This document shows positions 25,327 through 36,100 of a stretch of 64,000 nucleotides of DNA, in pieces (within the stretch, counting starts at the first letter, position 1; each line of letters opens with the position of its first letter). The DNA is from Erythroxylum novogranatense (lineage: Eukaryota; Streptophyta; Magnoliopsida; Malpighiales; Erythroxylaceae), in NCBI GenBank assembly GCA_029891385.1, contig CM057234.1, positions 25,592,350-25,656,349 of the forward strand. Reading direction: 5' to 3'. The notes beneath the pieces were generated by a model. The model made no database searches, was not told the origin of the DNA, and saw only the letters and a program-made list of their open reading frames with translations. A program made the position numbers and the translations under genes.

Positions 25327-25980
25327 ATCAGACAATATCTGATTCTGACGAAGTCAAATGATATCAAACGGTTAAGAAATATTTTTATAACGTTGCGGAG
25401 TAATCTACAATGGCTAGGTGATGATCTACAACAGCTATATCGATCCAGAAGACTGAAAATAAATAGAAGAACATCAAGAGATCAATTACTACACTTTTTG
25501 CAAAGGCATACTGAACATTGATTACTATTTTTGGAGCTCTCAAATTATCTTTAGCTCATTCAATCCTATCTAGCTAATCCTATCTAGCTGTGCTGAGCTT
25601 GATGTATTCAATATTTCATTCATTGTTGTTTGTGAGTTGAGTCATTAGAGGAAAAATCTCCTCTCTTCTTTGAAGCTTATTTCATATCCTATAGCAAAAG
25701 TTACTCATGTTTCTATATCTGTAGCTGTAGACCATTAATCAGATTGAAGAACATTCAATGTTCTGCATTGGATAAACCATGTTAGAGTCTGAGTTACTGT
25801 TTTTCTTTCTTGTATTTCTCATCTCTGCTGACTATATTGGGTGGTTGTTACGCCGCTCAGTATTGTTCAAATAAAGACTGCAATATCACCTTAATGGACA
25901 TAATAAGACTTAATGGACATAATAAAAACTGCTAATAAACACATACATCGTGAAAACGATCGCCATACAACAACCATAAG

Positions 25981-26207
25981 CATGACCTGGTGATTAAATC
26001 TTCCTACACTACTAAATTCAGTACAAAATGGTCAAACTTACAATCCAACATAAACACATGACCTGATGATTAACGCTTCCTACACAACTAAATTCAGTCC
26101 ACAATGGTCAAACGTGCAAACGAACGCCAAAAAATACGCATTCCTGATGATTACAGCTTTGTACACTACTAAATTCAGTCCAACATGGTCAGACTTGCAA
26201 TCCAACA
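25981..26207. repeat. Three diverged tandem copies, about 76-82 bases each
   Basis: Units start near 25981, 26057 and 26140. They share ATGACCTGATGATTA, CTACACTACTAAATTCAGTC and ATGGTCAAACTTGCAA words with many substitutions. The copies differ in spacer length, and the region to 26700 contains no other recognised feature. Confidence 0.65.
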
Positions 26208-26715
26208 AGTCTGCGCGCAGTTGAAGTCTGCGCGAAGCTGCAACCTTTGTACAATCACAGATGTCTGCAATTCTTACCCTGCAATTAGGAATCGATGGGA
26301 ATAATAATAACCGTATTACTTTTAGTGACATTGATGTTAGCAAATTAATGATAGTCAACATTACACAGATGAGAATGCATTTGGAAAAGAGTAGCTGAAA
26401 GTAACATGAATAATTGTTTAGACGACTAACAGGCAATTGCAATAAACGAAAGCATTACTACAATATGGAATACTGATATATGGCCATGCATGCATCAAGT
26501 TGTGAAACAGTTTTCTAACAAATTTAACGCACTCTTCAGACAAATTATGAGGATTAGAAACATCAGTATCTTAGCACGAGCACAAGTTTCTTACTTCCAC
26601 AATTCATGGAGCGGATGAAGATGGTGATGTCCACTCGACGTCTCTGGGCTCCCACGCCTTCTGCAGACGTAGATCAACGTAGTGCAGATGGTTGTTCATA
26701 TCATTAATTCGAGTA

Positions 26716-27883
26716 TTAAGAGTTTCCCATCGCTGATTCAGCTGTCATCGCAAAATTAATGTCATCCAACCGCCGTGTACTTCTGTGGTTCTCAAGCATT
26801 CGTTGTTGGTTATCAAGCATGATTTTTTGGTTATCTAGCAGCTTTTGAGAGAGCATGCCCCAATCAGGTAGCGGACGTTGTTCATGTTCCTCTTGCATTG
26901 GCAACCGTTGTGGTGGTTGCTGTTGTTGCTCCTCATTCTGGGAATGTGGTTCCGTAGCCTGGCATCTACGAATGGACTCTGCAGCTACCAACCTGCGCTT
27001 CAAAGCAGTACGAGTTGAAGGATCTCGTAGCTGCATGCTTTGGTCCACAATTATCTCGCACCTTGTCAAGTACGGTACATCGAAAAAATGATTACTCAGC
27101 ATGTTTAACTCACTAAGATCAATCTCAACCATTCCGCCATCGCAATGCATACATAACCCATTCCCAAGCTATTCCCCATTCTCCCAATCAGATCCGTTCT
27201 CCCACTATATCGATCAACGTTTTAGACAAATAAGCAAACATGTCCGCTTATGTCCATGCTCGATGCACCATAATAAGAAAAGCTCCTTTCTCGAGCATTT
27301 TGTACTTTGACGCTTCCGAACACAAGACCACACATGAATTTATGCAGATCTTCAATTCCGCGTTAATAATTTGTGCATTGGATGCAATGTGTGGATCATA
27401 CTCGTCCAACTCTGTTAAATATTTCCAATAAGCACAAACCGTGAACGACTCATGCCCCTCATCAATATCCCCTTCTGCAAACCCAAATATCAACCGTAAC
27501 ATCGTGTCATCCACATAACACACCTGCCCTCGTAACCTAAACCACAATTTCTTCGGTTTGCTTGCGGCAAACCTCAACGAGGTGAAAAACTCGAGTGTCA
27601 GCTCACGGTAAACAGGGTATTTTATTCGCACAAAATTGTCCCATGCACCTCTTTGACATAATGTCAGCAATAGATCAGTCAACCCTATTTGATCTAGCAC
27701 CTCAAAATTAAAATACGTTGGCACTTCAATGCTCTTACTCTGGAGGTCCCTATACCTCTCTCCTTCTTCCTCGGAATAAATGGGAAAAGGGGCATCATAC
27801 ACACTTGCAATGTCCATGGCATTGTGCCCTCTCACCTGAGCTTCGATGCTTTCCGATGATTGTCTACCTCTTCGCGGGGGCAT
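26716..27883 (-). pseudogene. Athila ORF1-like gene carried by the MULE
   Basis: The likely start is ATG 27883 (MPPRRGRQ). The first frame runs to 27248, about 211 residues, with FEVLDQIGLTDLL, YPVYRELTLEFFTSLRF, LWFRLRGQVCYVDDTMLRLI and a YWKYLTELDEYD region. This pattern recalls the plant ORF1 domain of Athila-type Ty3 retrotransposons (Arabidopsis retrotransposon ORF-1 family). A second frame (26716-27150) continues with YLTRCEIIVDQSMQLRDP, a Gln-rich stretch and a repeated LDNQ coiled-coil tail. Stops between the two mean a frameshift or an unseen intron. The gene converges on the transposase, as mudrB does on mudrA in maize MuDR, but it shows no similarity that I can see to mudrB. Its role is unknown. 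Upstream sequence to about 28760 is the probable promoter. Confidence 0.6.
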
Positions 27884-28594
27884 TGTGACGATCGACGCTA
27901 CATATTTGACACATAAATAATCCAAATAATTACGCATGAAAGAGGGTATCATGGATGCTATCTGAAAACTAAGCTTGGTAACATATAAGGGATAAAGCAA
28001 ACTATTCTGGTTCAAAATATATCAGTTCGCTAATATGAAATTGGCTGAAATGTGCTCCCTGGTTGCAAGTTACAAACATATCGATGAAGGAAACATCAAA
28101 AGATTTCAAATTCACATTTGGCATCCCAATCTTTCTGGAGCTTCACAACAATTAACTCATTCATTTGGCAAATGTATCAACTTAATTTTGCTGATACCAG
28201 ATCAGTAACTTCCAACCAGCAAAAAACTCAAACCACTTTAACAAGATATCCTTAAGAGGCATTTCATCTAACACTTCATATGCAGACCAAATTCATCCCT
28301 AACTATTAACAAAACCATTGTATTATTCATTATTCACCAACATAAACACACATTCAAACAAAAAATTAACCAACTATAGTCTCAAAAATTAAAGAATACT
28401 CACCTTACATTAACAAAACTGACCACTATATAAGCATTTAACAATAAAAACGAAGACAAAAATTAAACCCAAGAGCAAAACATGGATGACTAACCTCAGC
28501 AGATGACTAACTAGAAGTGACCGATTGGAAAATGAGGCGGAGGAGGTGTTGTGTGGACGAAAGGGAGGCTGCTGGTCCGTGACTCTGCTCGTGC

Positions 28595-28692
28595 GTCGGA
28601 GAAGGCGATCGTCTTCTGGTGGTCGGAGAGGAGGGTCGGCCGTGTCGGAGAAGGCGATCGTCTTCTGGTGGACGGAGAAGAGGGTCGGCCGT
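28595..28692. repeat. 49-base minisatellite near the MULE right side
   Basis: Two near-identical units begin GTCGGAGAAGGCGATCGTCT at 28595 and 28644, with a decayed third unit after them. The stretch is GC-rich and sits just inside the AT-rich right arm, upstream of the minus-strand gene. Confidence 0.75.
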
Positions 28693-28906
28693 TGGTGGGA
28701 GAAGAGAAGAAGAGGTCGGCTGTTGATGGAAGAGGAACGCGCTAGGGTTGAGAAGGAATCCACTGGTCATAATAATAATACAAATAATAATTGAAATAAT
28801 AATAATTTATATAATAATATTATTAATCATATAATAATCATAATTATAAAATAATAACACTAAGCATTATCTAATAATAATCATAACAGAAAACAATAAT
28901 TATAAA

Positions 28907-29061
28907 TGTTAAAAAATAATTAACATTTATACATTTAAAAAATATAACAACGAAATTTGCATAATTAAAATAAAAAATTATAACTAACCTGGCTACTCAA
29001 AGATAGAAAAATTAATGATAATTATAAGTTTAATATTAAAATAATAATCATAACGTAAATA
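28907..29061. repeat. Internal second copy of part of the right TIR
   Basis: Words at 28919-28949 and 29008-29061 recur inside the TIR at about 29366-29408 and 29308-29365. A segment of the right arm has therefore been duplicated toward the interior. The left arm shows no such second copy. Confidence 0.6.
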
Positions 29062-30736
29062 CAATAATAATTACAATAATTACAATAATGACAATAATAA
29101 TAATAATAATTACATAAACATAATAATAATAATAATAATAATAATAAAATTAATAATAATAATAGTAGTAATAATATTAATCACAATCATAAAATATTAC
29201 TAATAGTAACCAAAACACTAATAATAATAACAATAGAATTAATTCTAATAATAATAATAATAACCATATTAATTATAATACTAAAAACGTTAACTGAAAT
29301 AATAAAAATTTAATGATAATTATAAGTTTAATATTAAAAATAATAATCATAACGTAAATACAATAATTAACATGTAAAAAAAATTAACATTTATACATTT
29401 AAAAAATATTATTAATATGAATTAATAAATTTTAAAATTTAAGGCTCATGAGGCGAGGGCTCGCCTCATGAGACATTAGGCGGCTCATGAGGCGAGGCGA
29501 GGCTCGCCTCGCGAACTATTAGCCGGATCGCGAGGGCGAGGCAGGGATCGCCCTCGCGACCCGGATTATAGAATTACTAGACATTATATATTATAAATTT
29601 ATTATTTTTTTATTATTACATCAAAAATAATAAATAATAATAAATTAATATTATAATTTAATAATAATAAATTTTTCATAATCAATAATAATAAATTATG
29701 CGGAATTAACAAATTTTACAATTAAATTACATATAACATTTATAAGAATACGTACATAGAAAAAATAATTAATATTATAAGAATATATAAATAGTTATGA
29801 ATAAACAATTTATGTAATAATAATGGTAAAAATAATAATAATAGCAGTTAATCTAATGTATTACAATAATATTAATAATATTTAAGATTTACATAATCGT
29901 AGAAATAATAATAATATCAAGTCATTAAAATATCTTATCGAAGATAATAATAATAATAATTGTTATTATTATCAATTAAATAATTTTATTATTATTTAAT
30001 TAATTATAACAACATAATTATACTAATAATTATAATAATAATAATAACCATAATAATAACAACAATAAATATTTTAATACAATAACCATAAGATTTAGAA
30101 AATTCCAAAATTAATTATATTAATTTTGGAAAATTCTAGATTATAATAAACAATTTTATAATAATTATGGTAATAATAAAATCAATTATTAATTGACTAA
30201 TTTAATAATGAGCTCAATTAAAATTCTAACTAATGTTATCATTATTATGTAACATTAAAACATCTAATTAATGTTAACAAGATAATAATACTAATAATAA
30301 GATTTAGATTAGGATTAAAATTAATACATATGAATTCCTTTATAAATTCTATATTATATAAACAATTTATATAATACTTAGGTAATAATCATAATAATAG
30401 AAGTTACTCTATTTTATTAAATTAATAATCGATCGAATATAAATATAATAATATTTAACATTTTATTAAAATGTTGTTTACAATAATCCTTATACATACG
30501 TAAGTACATAAGCATTATTCGGAAAACAAGAAATAAAATACTAATATTTTATACATCACCCCGTATTTGTCTCTCCGAGCCATCCGAGCCAAGCCATTTC
30601 CTATACAAGCCATCTTGCATTTATTACTCTGATCAATTGAGCAGTCGTCAACGGCGTCTTCAACTCAATGATGCGTTTTATGCAGAACGACGTCGCCCAG
30701 CCATTCTTGGACAGTAGTAGACAGAGAATCTTGACA
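29062..30736 (-). repeat. Right 1.67-kb terminal inverted repeat of the MULE
   Basis: This is the partner of 20036-21705. It is composed largely of TAA/AAT triplets. Its GC-rich island is at 29443-29565. Confidence 0.85.
29443..29565. repeat. GC-rich palindromic island in the right TIR
   Basis: This is the counterpart of 21207-21323, with more intact CG dinucleotides (GCTCGCCTCGCGAAC, GGATCGCGAGGGCG). It lies about 1.2 kb from the right end of the element. Confidence 0.7.
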
Positions 30737-30744
30737 GCGGTGAA

Positions 30745-33196
30745 GGCCCATATCGAGGCATTTACTTTTCACCGAGTACGAAGAAAGCAATGAATATAAA
30801 AACCAAAGGAAACTGTGTCAGTGACCTACCTAGATATAAACAGAAAGGAAAAGGGGACACCATGTTACCATGGCGTTTGAAGGGAAAGCTAATGACCCAC
30901 TTAGGCAGTAGTCTTTAAGCTGTTGCACTTTTCTCTTGTTACAATCTAGTGAAGATGCGAATTAGTTAATGCGTAATTAGGCCTGAGATTTGGATATTTG
31001 GTACTAAATGACTACTATAACGGTTAAGCATGTGAGCCCAAACATAGAAGGTTTTATTTCTTTGACCCTTCAAAGGCAAGATTTGGTCATTACTAGGCAT
31101 ATAAAGTTAACATGAAAGGAAAGCGTGAAATCGGTGGCATGGTATCATTTTGAATTGTCAAAAACTGAAAGGCGGAGTCTCTATAGTAGGTGGTGGATCA
31201 TGTGAACACTGACCTGAAGAAACATGACATTGGGACCATATCAAGGAAGTACTGATTTATGACAATGTCAAATATGGGAGTTGATCCTCTGTAGAATGGA
31301 TGATTCAGATCCTCTAGCACAGGTTAAGTATAGAATATCTGAGCCAGGTGGTACTCTGTGGAATGGATGACTCAGATCTTCTAGTACAGGTTAGGTACAG
31401 AATACTTGGGCCAGAAGATCCGAAGGTGTCAAATACAGGTATGTATGACTCTTGTTGCTCACGCTCATGCTTGCCTCGTATGATTCTTAATCCTTTTTTT
31501 TTCATTTATTGTGCTATCTAGTAAGACCCTCAAATCCTCTGGCCACTAATCCTGTACCAAACATTTTTCAACTTATCTCAGCCATTATTTATGTAATTGA
31601 TACAAGGTTAACGGCCAGAAGATCAGGTCCCCTAGTAAGATACTAAAGCACGGGATTGACAGATGATTTGTCGAAGCTCAGGCGCTGCTTTATCGAGTTA
31701 AATGTATAGTAATGTCAAAAGGACCTTCCGGTTTCTTCCATTTGGGTTACTTAAACCTGGAAAGAAGGAGAATCAACTAATTGCTTACATGATGTGACTT
31801 GTATCAATATAGCCTTAATCACTCACTTAAATTATTGATTGAAAAGGCGGGAAAGCAAAATGCCAAGAGGGGTCCAATCAAATATGGGGACTCTTTTAAG
31901 ATGATCAGGAATCTGCTAGGGATAGACAACCTTCACCTTGAAAGATTAGAAATTTACCAGATGAGGGTGTTCGATGCTTTAGAAAGAAAAACCATATTCA
32001 AGTGGATTTCTTGTCACTATCAACTCAGGAAATTCCAAGAACAATAATCTATTTGCATTGAAGATATCTACAAGTGAAGATGTGTCTTCTAATAAATGAA
32101 GAACTGTTACACGGGAATCTAATTTGTGGACAAGCCTTTCTACTGAGTTTCGTAGTCCCATGAACCACGAAAATTTGTTTACTTCAAGACACCCGATTTC
32201 TAGTGAATCAGCAAGCAGGCAGAACACAAGGCTGCCAAGTTTGTAAGCTTCTTTTCCACACTGACAGTTCAACTTCGACCAGCAGGAGTAGTAATTCATT
32301 AGATAGCAAACTTCTTTGAGCTTAGAACCCAATCAAAAGCTCATTTACCTGTGAGGGGACTGGGTCTGGGAGAAGCAAGTTATAGGAAAAGATAGCAACA
32401 ACATACAGGCCGATGACTAACAGGTGAACCAGTGAACTGCTGTACCTTAAATAACAAGAACACAGGAATGTCATATAAACCAATATCTTAAGCATACAAA
32501 AATAGTATTTCTTGAGCATGTGAGAAAATAATAAAAATTTGGTGAAAGAATTTTCTGCACATTTTTAAATGTTCCTCGTGAATCATACATAAGAAAGACT
32601 GATATATGACCTAAAAGAGCTCCCCAATTTAATGGGATCTGTAACAAAGCAATCTCCATCACCTACTCCTAAATTTAACAGGGAAAAAATGGAGAGGTAC
32701 GTAAAAAAATTTGAGAAAACAGAATAACAAGAAAAAAAAGAAAGGGACAAGCATTTCAGGGGCCAATGGGGGAGCCCTTGCAGACAAAGTATCCCAGCCT
32801 TCCTTTTCCTTGCATCAACCTATAGGATGAATCTGTTAGCCCACTTTATAGTATCTTATGTATAGTACTTTATTTGGAAATATGAATCAAGAAATCAGGC
32901 GAGACTCGCTGCAGGAATACCAATAGTAATGTCCCGTTTCCAACCAAAAAATGTAAATGACAGATTGCTATGTTACAGATTGAAAGAATGAATCTTGTCC
33001 GTGCAGGTCCTTTGCTGCCAAGTGTGAGAGATGATGATTTCTGACCAGAAAGCTGCCTCCTGGCCAAGTTTCTGCTTGCCATTTAATAGGGCTTGAGGGC
33101 AAATTTCGTGGCCTGAAAAAACTCAACGACACCCAAATTACATGTCTTCTTTCTCGTTCCAGCTCTAGCTTCTTGCTCGTGTTTTTTAGTGAATAT
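30745..33196. other. Spacer between the MULE and the GAUT gene 3' end
   Basis: No gene is recognised. The 117-codon minus frame at 31979-32332 has no family features. Two diverged copies of a 65-base unit (GAATGGATGAYTCAGATC ... ACAGGTTARGTAYAGAATA) stand in tandem at about 31291-31350 and 31358-31415. The 3' UTR of the GAUT gene should lie next to 33196. Confidence 0.5.
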
Positions 33197-36100
33197 CTAT
33201 GACCCCATTATGTGGCAGTTCCTTATAAAGTCATTGGAGTAATTCACATATTTGGTCCAAAATGGTCGAAGATGATCAAAGCCAATCTGCAGCCATGGCT
33301 TTGACTGGCCATTGTAGTGGATGACAGCAGCCTTTTTGACATTTTCAATGTTGGTCTTATTCTGATAGCCCAACCCGAGCATATGCCAATATGGGTCAAT
33401 TGGGTGGACATGACCTTTAAATGCAATCAGAGCTGGAGGCAAAGTCCCAAGTTTCCACATTGTCAGATTTGACTTCAGGTTCTGCTCAAAATGTATAAAT
33501 CATAAAAGAAATTACCACAATCAGAATAAAAGAAGTGATACACATTTGACAAACAGGTTATGCTTTTCACTTTCAGCACCCAGCAGAAGCATTTATGGGT
33601 ACTATTCAGCGATATCCCAGCGTCGTAGGTTCCTTTTCTGAACTTGCACAATCCATCAAATTTCTCTTCCTCTACAATATCTAAAAGCTAATCATTGTCA
33701 TCTCTATTTCGACGCTATTATTGAAAAAATTTTCCGCCTATCAAAACATAACCCAATTTCTCCTTTCCTAATATATACTGGAAAAAAGCCCCCAAGTCCC
33801 GCACTATTAGTACAACAGAGGCAAATAGAAGAACCAAGAAACAACTTCCTATGCATTCTAAAGTAAATCTCAGGAAAAAACCAATTTCTGGTTGTTTCAC
33901 CGGACCCCATGTTTATCTTAGTTCTCTTACTTTAATTTTTGTTATTTGAATCCTCCTACACATAATATAAATTTGTCGCCAATATAATATAAATTTGTCT
34001 GTTTTAAATAATAGCAAACATAATATTAATATTCTGTTCTACAGTTATTCAATGATCTGTGATGATTTTAGCAAAGGCCGATTTAGATTGTCAGATCAGT
34101 CCCTAATAACAATTCAACTTTTTAAAGCTAACGCAGTCTATAGCTATTACTTAGAAACCTACATAACAATCTGAACTGACCTCTAATATGAGTCAACTAT
34201 GATCCTGATTTCAAGTTTTCTATTGTAAATGTGATACAATTTTTCCAAGTGATTAACATAAAGGATATATTAAAAAGATATAATATGTGGTAGGATTTAA
34301 ATTACAGCGAAATAGGACTTATAGTAACTGAAAGTTAGTTTATCCCAGTAAAAAAGGTAAGGAGTACATTCCCTACAAAATTGATTAGTTTACAAGGAAT
34401 TGAAGAAACTGTCTAAAAATAAACTTAAGCAAACAATCACGCGGAGAAGGAAGAAGATACATTCCATAAATCAGGCTGCTCTATTCTCACTCAATCTTCC
34501 ATATAATCCAGAATCAGAAAAAATGGATAAAAGAAATCACAAGGAATATGCAGATCAACACGAAGATAGTAATGAAAGCTCACCTCTTTCAGCCAGGAAT
34601 GGTAGGTTTCCCTTATATTTGTCTTCCTCCATGCTTGAAGATCAAATATATTCATCCCATAGGCCCATGCACATTCATTAGGGTCCAAGTTCTTCTTTAT
34701 GAGGGGATGGGAAAAATTGAAGTAGTTCTTGAAATGCTTGGACATTACCCAATCATCTTCACCTTTACAAGTTTCTACAGCTCCATTAACCTTGCCTTGA
34801 AGGTCAACGTCCCAGAGTGGAGATAAATCACGCTGAACTACAACATCATCATCTAAAAAGACCACCTTATCGAGACTTGGGAAAAGCTGATCAAAACATG
34901 AATGAAAAATGAAAATGTTGTATAAAACAAGAGGCAAAATAATCAAGAGAATTCCGGGGAAAAGTAATTGATAATACTTCACATGTACATAGAAAACAAT
35001 GCCCAAACACAAAACAAACCATTTACAGTAAACTGTCTCAAAATATGATTAACTTTGAACTTTCTGTAATAACATGAGCTCCTGCTCAGATCCATCTTCC
35101 CTCTTTAACTGATATTCATTTTCCTATGTATCAGATACTCTTTGTAAGCTTCACCATTATTGAAGATCAACTACAGAATACATATCAAGTGACAAAACTA
35201 TGTAAAAGCTTTTTGTACAAATTCAACAGGCTTTTATACTAGAATAATTTGCCTTATTACAACCATATTTTATTTAAACACGTAGGACCTTGTTAAGATC
35301 ATAGACCAATTTTTCAGGTTGTGGAAACAAAAAGGACCAAGGACAAGACAGTAAACTGCAGTTCACATCATTTCAAGGTATCAACGATTAGCCTTCAAGG
35401 AACAATAACTCAAAATATTGTCCTTTTTTTATTCCATAGTCTTACCACCAACAAAGGATTAAATTAAGGTCTATAACTTGGCTAAAGGATATCCCTTCAG
35501 GTTTGATTACCTCGGGTAAATATATGCGTAAATGGTTGAGTAAGGAAATGTACTTTGGACTTCTAGCCTGCAATTTTGAAGCAAAAGTCCGTGGAGTTGT
35601 ATCATGGAGATTGTTTCCAGCAAGGTGATTCCCATGATAATAATTCCTAATGCCATTGTGATTCTCTACAGCTTCAAGAACTGGAACATTCTCTCTCGTC
35701 AACCAGTCAAATTGGTGAATGCCTCTCACCTCAACAATTGCAGGGGAGACCGGGTTTAGTGCAAACCATGAATGCATCCCAGCGTATGTTTTCTTGTCTG
35801 TGATTACGTGAAAAACTATCTTTTCAGGACGCGGAGATGATTGGACAGCAGAAGTGACAACAACTGAAGCAGCCAAAATGTTATCAGTTGACAGGATGAA
35901 GTGATGATAAGAGTTATCTGTGAGCAATGGAAGTAATTCTGGAGAAGGCAATTGCTTGCGTGCATGAGCATTGGAAGAATACTCATCGGTCAAACGAAGA
36001 GATAGACAGTGGATGCCCTTTGGAATGGAACTCGCGGCAAAATGTTTGTTCATCAGTTCAGCAAACTTAGACTCCCTAATTTCTCTTTCAAATTTCTCCA

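Larger units (their letters stand above)
20036..30736. mobile_element. Long-TIR Mutator-like element with two convergent genes
   Basis: Sequence from 20036 rightward reappears, reverse-complemented, from 30736 leftward for about 1.67 kb, giving a 10.7-kb element. Interior genes are a FAR1/MULE transposase relic (plus, 23292-24950) and an Athila-ORF1-like relic (minus, 26716-27883). The outermost shared words are TGTCCAAG on the left and TGTCAAG on the right, followed by CTCTGTCTACT. The exact ends and target duplication are unsure; CATATC occurs at 20013-20018 and 30749-30754 and may be what remains of a 9-base duplication. TIRs this long are unusual for MULEs, which typically have 100-500 bases. 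Both genes are broken, so the element is probably immobile unless helped in trans. Confidence 0.85.

Noticed and set aside
28410..28794. Overlapping Arg/Ser-rich frames on both strands
   Set aside because: They come from the 49-base GC-rich minisatellite, and all frames look equally artificial.
20013..30754. CATATC as the certain target duplication of the MULE
   Set aside because: Only six bases match and the TIR ends are worn, so it is mentioned as a possibility only.
31979..32332. 117-codon minus frame downstream of the GAUT gene
   Set aside because: There is no homology cue and no splice-site support.
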